A stretch of DNA of 64,000 nucleotides from Mucilaginibacter rigui (GTDB lineage: Bacteria > Bacteroidota > Bacteroidia > Sphingobacteriales > Sphingobacteriaceae), in the NCBI RefSeq assembly GCF_014773275.1, contig NZ_JACWMW010000002.1:496001-560000 (forward strand). Direction: 5' to 3'. Shown here piece after piece: positions 51,348 to 58,384 of the stretch (position 1 is the first letter of the stretch; the number at the start of each line of letters is the position of its first letter). A program made the translations under genes and the position numbers. A model generated the notes under the pieces. The model was not told the origin of the DNA and ran no database searches. It worked only from the letters and a program-made list of their open reading frames with translations.

Positions 51348-53648
51348 ATGAAACTGAAGCTTATTAGTTGCTTTTTATTTTTGTTCGTTCAATTTTCTGC
51401 ATTTGCAGACGCTATAGATTTTAAGGGTAAAGTTATTGACGCTAAAACCAACGAGGCCCTTATCGGTGCCACTGTTAGCATCCCCGATTTGCGCATATCC
51501 ATCATCACAAACGCCAATGGTGAATTTACCTTCCGGTCGATACCTGCAAAGGGCCGTTTTGTGGTACAGGTGCAGTATGTAGGCTATAAAAGCCTTACCC
51601 AAACCGTAGATTTTTCATCACCCGCTCCAATAGTATTTGCCTTGCAGGCAAGCGTTATAGAAACGCACGAAGTTGTAATAACCGGTACGCCGGTAACATC
51701 GGGCAGCCGCAGTAACAGCACATCGGCAACAGTTGTTACTAAAGAGCAGTTACAAGGCTCATCAACCAATTTGATCGACGCATTGGCCCGCCAGGTGCCG
51801 GGCGTAAGCCAGATTACCACCAGCCAGGCTATCTCAAAACCGGTTATTCGCGGGTTAAGCTATAACCGAGTGGTAACCCTTAACGATGGTGTAAAACAAC
51901 AAGGCCAGCAATGGGGCGATGAGCACGGCATTGAAATGGACCAGTATGCCGCAGGCCGTGTTGAGGTTTTGCGTGGTGCCGCATCCCTGCAATATGGGTC
52001 TGACGCGCTTGGTGGCGTTATTAACGTAATAGATCCGCCTACCCCATCCGAAGGGAATATTGCCGGCGAGGTTTTAACCAATTACTCTACCAACAATGGC
52101 TTAAGCAATACATCGGTAATGTTAAGCGGCAACGAAAACGGTTTTGTTTGGCGTGGCCGTGGCACTTACCAAAACGCCTACTCATTTAATACGCCTGCCG
52201 GCAGGTATATTAACAGTGGTTTTAACCAAACCAATGCAAGTGGTATGCTGGGATTTAACAAGGCATGGGGGTACTCACATTTAAACTTCTCATATTTTAA
52301 AGATAACATTGGCTTTTATGATGCCGAACCGGGCGACCCGCTGTACAATACATCAACCAGCCGCACACTTGATTACCCAAGGCAGGATATCCGCCATTAT
52401 AAAGTGGCTTTAAACAATAATTTTCTGTTTGGCTCAAGCTCGTTAAAATTAGACCTGGGTTACCAGAAAAACCAGCGCCGTGAGTTGGAAAGCACACCTG
52501 TGCCTAACTTATTTTTTGACATGAACACCTACTCGCTGGATGCTAAATACTACCTGCCCGAAAGTAACGGCTGGCACCCTGTAATTGGTTTAAGCAGCAG
52601 CCTGAGCCATAGCGTTAACCTGGGTGAGGAATTACTGATCCCGGCTTATGATGAATACAGCACCGGCGCATTTGTATATGCGAAAAAAGTATGGGGGCAA
52701 AACACATTTAGCGCAGGCGCCCGGTTTGATTATGTCAAAAACAAAGGCAAGGCACAAAACAATGATGAAGGCAACCCGATATTTACCGGGTTTGATAATA
52801 AATTTTCTAACGTGAGCGGTGCTTTAGGTTACACCCACATCTTTAACGACGACCTGAGTTTTAAAGCGAATGCAGGTACCGCATTCCGCGCGCCAAACCC
52901 TGCCGAGCTGGGCAGCAACGGTGTGCATGAAGGTACAAGCCGTTACGAGATAGGTGATGCTAACCTAAGCCCCGAAAGAAGCTACCAGGCCGATGCTACG
53001 CTGGAGTACGGATCGGGATTTGTAACGGGTAGTTTTGGCATCTATGAAAATTACATCCATAATTTCATCTATGCATCAAATACCAATAAGGAGCAAACAA
53101 CCGTAATTGACGAGGGAACCGGCTTGCCAAGGGAGTACGATACTTACCGTTATGGCCAGGTAAATGCCAACCTTTACGGTTTTGAAGGTAACCTTACCCT
53201 GCACCCGGTATCATTTGTACATTTTGAAAATACATTTAGCTATACCCAGGCACAAAACAAAACCTTCGACAGGCCTTTACCATTGATACCTGCCGGTGTT
53301 TTGCATAACACCCTGCGTTTTGAGCCAAAAGTAAAAGGTATAACCGATTTTTACTTTTATGCAGGTATAGATAACTACTTTGCACAAAACCGCATTGATG
53401 CCACGTTTGAAACCGGAACAAACGGCTATACTTTGCTTAATGCCGGTGTGGGTGCAACATTTAACATTGGTAAGCAGCCGCTTAAACTTTATGTATCGGG
53501 CACCAACCTTACCAATAAAGCCTATTACGATGCCCTGAGCCGTTTAAGGCCGGGCCGCTACAGCCAGGAAGACCCAACCTACGGGGTTTACAACATGGGC
53601 CGTAACATAACCTTTGGGGTTTACATACCCTTCGGAACCAATAAATAA
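51348..53648 (+). CDS. TonB-dependent outer-membrane receptor
   Basis: 766 residues. Signal peptide ending FADA near 21, a carboxypeptidase-regulatory-like domain (about 22-105), a plug (about 115-225) and a 22-strand barrel ending NMGRNITFGVYIPF. The plug stretch WGDEHGIEMDQYAAGRVEVLRG is split here as WGDEHGIEMDQ and RVEVLRGAASLQYGSDALGG; it resembles plugs of ZnuD-like metal receptors. The preceding small protein is His/Cys-rich, so zinc or another metal is a plausible cargo, but this is not proven. No SusD partner is adjacent, which argues against a glycan-uptake pair. A terminator follows. Confidence 0.88.
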   Translation: MKLKLISCFLFLFVQFSAFADAIDFKGKVIDAKTNEALIGATVSIPDLRISIITNANGEFTFRSIPAKGRFVVQVQYVGYKSLTQTVDFSSPAPIVFALQASVIETHEVVITGTPVTSGSRSNSTSATVVTKEQLQGSSTNLIDALARQVPGVSQITTSQAISKPVIRGLSYNRVVTLNDGVKQQGQQWGDEHGIEMDQYAAGRVEVLRGAASLQYGSDALGGVINVIDPPTPSEGNIAGEVLTNYSTNNGLSNTSVMLSGNENGFVWRGRGTYQNAYSFNTPAGRYINSGFNQTNASGMLGFNKAWGYSHLNFSYFKDNIGFYDAEPGDPLYNTSTSRTLDYPRQDIRHYKVALNNNFLFGSSSLKLDLGYQKNQRRELESTPVPNLFFDMNTYSLDAKYYLPESNGWHPVIGLSSSLSHSVNLGEELLIPAYDEYSTGAFVYAKKVWGQNTFSAGARFDYVKNKGKAQNNDEGNPIFTGFDNKFSNVSGALGYTHIFNDDLSFKANAGTAFRAPNPAELGSNGVHEGTSRYEIGDANLSPERSYQADATLEYGSGFVTGSFGIYENYIHNFIYASNTNKEQTTVIDEGTGLPREYDTYRYGQVNANLYGFEGNLTLHPVSFVHFENTFSYTQAQNKTFDRPLPLIPAGVLHNTLRFEPKVKGITDFYFYAGIDNYFAQNRIDATFETGTNGYTLLNAGVGATFNIGKQPLKLYVSGTNLTNKAYYDALSRLRPGRYSQEDPTYGVYNMGRNITFGVYIPFGTNK

Positions 53649-53674
53649 TACAGTTAGTTAGTTTAGTTAGAAAG

Positions 53675-53711
53675 AAAGCCCCGGAGTAGTTACCGGGGCT
53701 TTCGCTTTTTA
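53675..53711 (+). terminator. Intrinsic terminator of the TonB receptor gene
   Basis: AAAGCCCCGG pairs perfectly with CCGGGGCTTT across an eight-base loop, followed by CGCTTTTT. Confidence 0.88.
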
Positions 53712-53808
53712 TAAACCACAGAGGGTACAAAGAACCGCCACAAAGAACACAGAGATTTTTTTAATACCCAGTGCCCTCTGTGAAAACCTCTGCTCACTCT
53801 GTGGTTAT
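53712..53808. repeat. AACCACAGAG / CTCTGTGGTT inverted repeat
   Basis: ATAAACCACAGAG near the left end and CTCTGTGGTTATAT at the right end are inverted copies, with further CACAGAG/CTCTGTG pieces inside. It lies between the convergent TonB receptor and HAD genes; the right end touches the HAD stop. Confidence 0.6.
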
Positions 53809-54410
53809 ATAATAAAGTTGTTTTCTAATTCAGCTTTTAGCTGTTCGGCAGATGAAAAATGAATGGATTTGATACCCAATTTTTGTGCTGCTAAAACGTT
53901 GCGCAGGTTATCATCAATAAATAAAGCTTCTTCGGCTTTAGTATTATACCTGTCTAATAATAGTTGATAAAAGGCTGGATTAGGCTTACGCATTTTTTCG
54001 GTGCCCGATACTACGATGCCATCAAACCAATTCAGGAAATCATAACGTTGTAAAGCAATAGGGAAAGTCTCTGCCGACCAATTGGTAAGTGCATAGATCT
54101 TATACTTCCCATTTTCTTTTAATTGTTTAAATAGCTCAACCGTGCCTTCAATGGCACCGCCAAGCATCTCTTCCCAACGGCCGTAAAAGGCGCGGATGTT
54201 GGCCTCGTGGTGAGGGTATTGCTGTACAAGCAGCTCTGTACCTTCCTGTAACGGGCGGCCGGCATCCTGTTCTTCGTTCCATTCGGGCGTGGTGATGTTG
54301 GCCAAAAAATCTTTCATCTCCTGCTCGTCGGGAAACAGGTTACGGTACAGGTAATGCGGGTTCCAGTCAACCAGTACCGCGCCAAGGTCAAATATAATGG
54401 TGTTGATCAT
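53805..54410 (-). CDS. HAD-superfamily hydrolase (phosphatase, YihX-like)
   Basis: 201 residues. The nucleophile is in TIIFDLGAVLVDWN (motif I, Asp8), motif II ALTNWS, motif III with Lys in MRKPNPAFY and motif IV ALFIDDNLRNV. The alpha-helical cap is the IA type. Family members dephosphorylate sugar phosphates; YihX acts on alpha-glucose-1-phosphate. The substrate here is not known. Monocistronic, divergent from the toxin-antitoxin pair. Confidence 0.88.
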   Translation of the reverse strand: MINTIIFDLGAVLVDWNPHYLYRNLFPDEQEMKDFLANITTPEWNEEQDAGRPLQEGTELLVQQYPHHEANIRAFYGRWEEMLGGAIEGTVELFKQLKENGKYKIYALTNWSAETFPIALQRYDFLNWFDGIVVSGTEKMRKPNPAFYQLLLDRYNTKAEEALFIDDNLRNVLAAQKLGIKSIHFSSAEQLKAELENNFII

Positions 54411-54479
54411 AATGTTTTAAACTAAATAAACGCTTTTAATTAAAATGACGTTTAGTATATTTAAATAAATATTAAAGAT

Positions 54480-54662
54480 ATGCTTACAAGGGATGATGTG
54501 CTAAAAACAATTGATGATTTACCAAAAGAATTTAGCCTTGACGAGATAATTGACAGATTGATAATATTAGAAAAAATTGATACGGGGTTAGATCAGTCAA
54601 AGAACAACGAAACAATATCAACTAATGAAGCAAAAGAACAGCTGGCTAAATGGTTGAAGTAA
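54480..54662 (+). CDS. Antitoxin of a RelE/ParE-type module
   Basis: 60 residues: MLTRDDVLKTIDDLPKEFSL, then a helix IIDRLIILEKIDTGL and an acidic tail ISTNEAKEQLAKWL. This layout is typical of the small antitoxins that precede RelE/ParE toxins in Bacteroidota. Its stop overlaps the toxin start by about 13 bases, the usual translational coupling. No separate DNA-binding domain is evident, so the tail would mainly cover the toxin. Confidence 0.75.
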   Translation: MLTRDDVLKTIDDLPKEFSLDEIIDRLIILEKIDTGLDQSKNNETISTNEAKEQLAKWLK

Positions 54663-54951
54663 AATGGACAAAGCAAGCAATTAAAGACATTGATAAATTG
54701 CTGAATTTATTTCTAAAGACTCCGAATATTACGCCCACATCCAGGTAAAACGCTTTTTTGAAGCGGTAAAGGTTTTAGAAAAATATCCATTATCAGGTAA
54801 AATGGTGCCTGAGAAGTTAGACCCGGAGATAAGGGAGGTTTTTTCCGGCAGTTATAGATTAATTTATCGTATAGTTTCAGATAAAAGAGTGGACATAATC
54901 ACAGTTCACCATAACAGGCGATTACTGGCAAACAACCCGGCTATCAAATAA
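54650..54951 (+). pseudogene. RelE/ParE toxin, frameshifted
   Basis: The frame starting ATG 54650 reads MVEVKWTKQAIKDIDK and then loses register. From 54698 the next frame continues IAEFISKDSEYYAHIQVKRF and ends with YRLIYRIVSDKRVDIITVHH and RRLL, the RelE/ParE C-terminal pattern (about 100 residues in all). Inserting one A in the AAA at 54695-54697 joins them as DKIAEF. Either the toxin is inactive or the consensus lost a base from an A run. The antitoxin gene is intact. Confidence 0.82.
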
Positions 54952-55350
54952 TTACTTTTTCTTCTTCTCCTCTTTTTCCTTTTTTACATCTCGCTCTACA
55001 ACCTTAACCGAGGTAATTACCTTGTCTTTACCCATGGTAAAAACCAGGTTTTTGGTGTACAGGGTATCAATGCCGCTCATTTTACGCGTTATCTCATAAT
55101 GGAAGCTCAGGCTATCGTAGCTGAAACGATCGGGGTAATGAAGCAGGCCAACCACGTTACTAAATTTCAGCCCAACCAACTTATGGGAGGCAAGCAGGTC
55201 ATCAACCATCATGTACCTCCTCGGGAAAGTGATCCCGTCCCCATCGTTCCACTCATCACGATCAAAGGGTTGTTTATTTGTACAGCTAAACAAAAAAGCG
55301 GATATCGGGAAAAAAAGGATAATAAACCGGAATGATCTGAGGCGATTCAT
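54952..55350 (-). CDS. Putative lipoprotein, unknown function
   Basis: About 132 residues from MNRLRSFRFIILFFP, chosen over an upstream in-frame ATG because it gives a clean type II signal peptide: a hydrophobic stretch ending AFLFS|CTNK, so Cys near residue 23 would be lipidated. The mature part has a beta-rich middle (YMMVDDLLASHKLVGLK) and ends in a very basic EKEEKKKK tail. No family is recognised. Its end abuts the end of the toxin frame. Confidence 0.65.
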   Translation of the reverse strand: MNRLRSFRFIILFFPISAFLFSCTNKQPFDRDEWNDGDGITFPRRYMMVDDLLASHKLVGLKFSNVVGLLHYPDRFSYDSLSFHYEITRKMSGIDTLYTKNLVFTMGKDKVITSVKVVERDVKKEKEEKKKK

Positions 55351-55426
55351 ATTACTAAATATTGTAAGGCAAATATCCTTTAAATCCTTCAAACTCTGTA
55401 ATTAATTTATACGGCCCCCGTGGCAA

Positions 55427-55900
55427 TTAAGTGTTTGCCTGCCAGGTAATATTTACCGCTGATAAGACTTCCGTTTCCAAACGAAGGTGGTTATTTATCT
55501 TGAAATTGTTTTTTCTGTAAAAATTTAAAGGGGATGGATATCTTGTGCCATTTGCTTTCACGTCATTATCATGATCTATAACCCAGCCAAAAAGGGTATC
55601 CTCTTTGGCTTTTAATGCATTTAGCAAGGCCGTACCGTAACCCTTTCCATGCGCCCCGCCGGATAGCATGATAAAAAAGCACCTGCTGCCTTCCCTGTAA
55701 AATACGGTAGCCCAGCCTATAAACCCGGCACCTTTATCTTTTAACAAAAAATATGCAGGGTTTACTAACGAATCCAAAAAAGTATTAAACTCTGCCATGC
55801 CGGGCATGCACAATTGCTTTGGGTATTCTGCATTCCAAATTTCCAGCGCAACCTGTTTTTGTTGTTCTGTTAAACTTGTCAGGTATTCAATTTCAGGCAT
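55427..55900 (-). CDS. GNAT-family N-acetyltransferase at the end of the thr operon
   Basis: About 157 residues from ATG 55900, which overlaps the last bases of thrC (ATGCCTGA), so translation is probably coupled. An upstream in-frame Met would extend it into thrC. The acetyl-CoA loop is in LSGGAHGKGYGTALLNALK. The N-terminus and a central FLLKDKGAGFIGWATVFY match the fold. It is the last gene of thrA-thrB-thrC, so a link to amino-acid metabolism is possible but the substrate is unknown. Confidence 0.82.
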   Translation of the reverse strand: MPEIEYLTSLTEQQKQVALEIWNAEYPKQLCMPGMAEFNTFLDSLVNPAYFLLKDKGAGFIGWATVFYREGSRCFFIMLSGGAHGKGYGTALLNALKAKEDTLFGWVIDHDNDVKANGTRYPSPLNFYRKNNFKINNHLRLETEVLSAVNITWQANT

Positions 55901-57203
55901 TTTTAAGTAAAAACTCTTTAAACCCTTCAAAGCTGGTATCTAAGCTTGTGGCATGATGCGCTTTTTTCTCCAGCTCTTTTACCTGCTCAGGGATGTTGAT
56001 CTTATCTGAGATTTCTTTCGTAAACACATCCGGGAACTTGCACGGGTGCGCGGTTGATAAAAAAACGCCCGCGGTATCTTTAGCCGGGTGTTCCTGCTGA
56101 TATGCTTTTAACGCTTTCCATGCAATAGCGGTATGCGGGCAGGCAACGTAATCGTATGTTTTAGAGATTGCTTCGATTGATTGCAACGTTTCCTCGTCAT
56201 TGTATGTATAGCCAACAATTAACTTTTTAAGCGCTTCTGGTTTTTCTTTAAACAAATCGGCAATGCGGACCCAGTTGCTTGGGTTGCCTACATCCATCGC
56301 GTTTGAGAGCGTGGCAACCGATGGTTTTGGCTGATATACGCCTGTTTTTAAAAATGCAGGCACGGTATCGTTAGCGTTTGTAGCGGCTATGAACTGCTCA
56401 ACAGGCAGGCCCATCTTCCAGGCCAATAACCCGGCACCTATGTTGCCAAAATTACCGCTTGGTACGGCAAACACTACCTTACTGATCCCCTCGCGAAGCA
56501 ATTGCGCGTAAGCATTAAAGTAATAAAATGTTTGCGGGATAAGGCGGGCAATATTAATAGAGTTAGCCGATGTAAGGCGGAATTTCTCGTTCAGTTCCTT
56601 ATCAGTAAAGGCTTGTTTAACCAGGGCCTGGCAATCATCAAAAGTGCCGTCAATTTCCAACGCGCGGATGTTTTGGCCGTTGGTGGTTAACTGCAATTCC
56701 TGGATCTGGCTTACCTTGCCTTTTGGATAAAGGATGGTTACCCTTGTATTTGGCACGCCTAAAAAGCCCAGGGCAACAGCGCCCCCGGTATCGCCTGATG
56801 TGGCTACCAATACGTCCAGCTGTTTTTCTCCCTCTTCCAAAAAATAGCTCATTACACGGCTCATAAAGCGTGCGCCAAAATCTTTAAAAGCCAGTGATGG
56901 CCCGTGGAAAAGTTCCAGCACGTAAACGTTCTCTTCCAGCTTTACTACAGGCGCATAAAAGTTGATGGCATCGTGGATAATGCCTTTCAGATCATCCGCC
57001 GGGATATCATCGCCCAGCAGGTTTTGCGCTACATGGTAAGCAATCTCGGGCAGGGTATATTCATCCAGGTGGCTCAAAAACTTATCATCCAGGCGCGGGA
57101 TCTCTACCGGCATATATAAGCCCTTATCCTGCGGCATGCTGTTAAAAACCGCTTCTTTGAAGCCAACTCTTAAATCTGTATTGTTAGTGCTGTAGAATTT
57201 CAT
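55893..57203 (-). CDS. thrC: Threonine synthase
   Basis: 436 residues. PLP-dependent enzyme converting O-phosphohomoserine to threonine. FYSTNNTDLRVGFKEAVF opens the protein; PSLAFKDFGARF carries the Schiff-base Lys (near 112), and ATSGDTGGAV and PSGNFGNIGAG are the phosphate and cofactor loops. Third gene of the thr operon, 87 bases after thrB; that gap holds a short CGTCATT...AATGACG palindrome. Confidence 0.96.
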   Translation of the reverse strand: MKFYSTNNTDLRVGFKEAVFNSMPQDKGLYMPVEIPRLDDKFLSHLDEYTLPEIAYHVAQNLLGDDIPADDLKGIIHDAINFYAPVVKLEENVYVLELFHGPSLAFKDFGARFMSRVMSYFLEEGEKQLDVLVATSGDTGGAVALGFLGVPNTRVTILYPKGKVSQIQELQLTTNGQNIRALEIDGTFDDCQALVKQAFTDKELNEKFRLTSANSINIARLIPQTFYYFNAYAQLLREGISKVVFAVPSGNFGNIGAGLLAWKMGLPVEQFIAATNANDTVPAFLKTGVYQPKPSVATLSNAMDVGNPSNWVRIADLFKEKPEALKKLIVGYTYNDEETLQSIEAISKTYDYVACPHTAIAWKALKAYQQEHPAKDTAGVFLSTAHPCKFPDVFTKEISDKINIPEQVKELEKKAHHATSLDTSFEGFKEFLLKNA

Positions 57204-57219
57204 TTTGTTTTTATGTATT

Positions 57220-57249
57220 CGTCATTACGAACGCAGCGTGGCAATGACG
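57220..57249. repeat. CGTCATT...AATGACG short palindrome
   Basis: CGTCATTACGAACGCAGCG...GCAATGACG, a shortened relative of the element at 9.08-9.17 kb, lies between thrB and thrC. Confidence 0.5.
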
Positions 57250-57290
57250 CGCGTTTTTGACTTTTAACTTTTTAATTTTGACTTTATCAC

Positions 57291-58277
57291 CTATCCCAAA
57301 ACCCTTGGCCCGGCATCATTTATGGTTGATACATAACCGTTGGAGCCTATTTTAATACTGGTTAAATGTTTTTGTAATTTGGCTGTGATGCGTTTGGCCG
57401 TTTCCTCATCGCGTGTAAAGGCGAACACCGACGGACCAGAACCCGAGATGCCGAAACTTACTGCCCCCAGTTCCATTGCCATTTGGCGCATTTCATAAAA
57501 ATCGGGTATTAGCATACTTCGTACGGGCTCAACTAATACATCTTTCATGCTGCGGCCAATCAGGTCAATATCTTGCATGAACAAACCGCTTACAAGTCCG
57601 GCAATATTACCCCACTGGGTTACGGCATCCTTCATTTGGATGTTTTTGCGGATGATCTGCCTGGCCTCGCGTGTTGGTACATCCACATCAGGGAATACAA
57701 TAGCACACCATAAATTGGCCGGGTGCGGTAAACGCACTACATCCAAAGGCTCATAACTGCGAATGAGTACAAAACCACCCAATAAGGCAGGTGCAACGTT
57801 ATCCGCATGGCCATGTCCGCAAGCCATTTCTTCGCCTTTCATGGCGAAAGGTAATAGGGTGGATGGGTCTGTATCATCACCCAATAAGGTTTTAATGGCA
57901 AACAAACCCGCAACCGTACTGGCCGAGCTTGACCCCAGGCCACTACCTATCGGCATTTTTTTATGCAGTTCGATGTCGAGGCCGATATCCAGCCTGTCAA
58001 TACTGCGCAGGTAATGCTCAACGCTTACGCTTACCGTGTTTTTAGCCGGGTTAAGCGGCAGGCGGCCATCATCACCGGTAATTTTGCTGATGGTGATGCC
58101 GGGTTTATCGGTAATGCGCATAACTACCTCGTCGCCGGGTTCGTTCACCGCAAAGCCCAGCACATCAAACCCGCAAACCACATTGGCCACGGTGGCCGGG
58201 GCAAAAACATGGATGCTATCCAGTTGCTTTTGAGTTGCCTTCGCCGGTTGTTTTAAATCTTGTATATCGTTACTCAT
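57291..58277 (-). CDS. thrB: Homoserine kinase
   Basis: 328 residues, a GHMP kinase. VFAPATVANVVCGFDVLGFA starts the fold, PIGSGLGSSSAS is the ATP loop (near 110-125) and GISGSGPSVFAF the C-terminal GHMP signature. It phosphorylates homoserine. Second gene of thrA-thrB-thrC. A palindromic repeat fragment lies between it and thrA. Confidence 0.95.
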   Translation of the reverse strand: MSNDIQDLKQPAKATQKQLDSIHVFAPATVANVVCGFDVLGFAVNEPGDEVVMRITDKPGITISKITGDDGRLPLNPAKNTVSVSVEHYLRSIDRLDIGLDIELHKKMPIGSGLGSSSASTVAGLFAIKTLLGDDTDPSTLLPFAMKGEEMACGHGHADNVAPALLGGFVLIRSYEPLDVVRLPHPANLWCAIVFPDVDVPTREARQIIRKNIQMKDAVTQWGNIAGLVSGLFMQDIDLIGRSMKDVLVEPVRSMLIPDFYEMRQMAMELGAVSFGISGSGPSVFAFTRDEETAKRITAKLQKHLTSIKIGSNGYVSTINDAGPRVLG

Positions 58278-58296
58278 AAAACTATCTGTTGTTTAG

Positions 58297-58327
58297 GGAC
58301 ACACCCCTGCCCCTCTCAAGAGGGGAG
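58297..58327. repeat. TCCCCTCTTGAGAGGGG-family fragment
   Basis: The segment ACACACCCCTGC...CCCTCTCAAGAGGGGA corresponds to the right half of the element at 46.15-46.25 kb. It sits between thrA and thrB. Confidence 0.6.
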
Positions 58328-58384
58328 CCATACGCGCTGTGCCTTTTTTATCTTGTCTCTTGATTCTAAAAATCCTGCATCTCT

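Noticed and set aside
54664..54684. Alternative toxin start at ATG 54664
   Set aside because: It is in another frame and stops after six codons.
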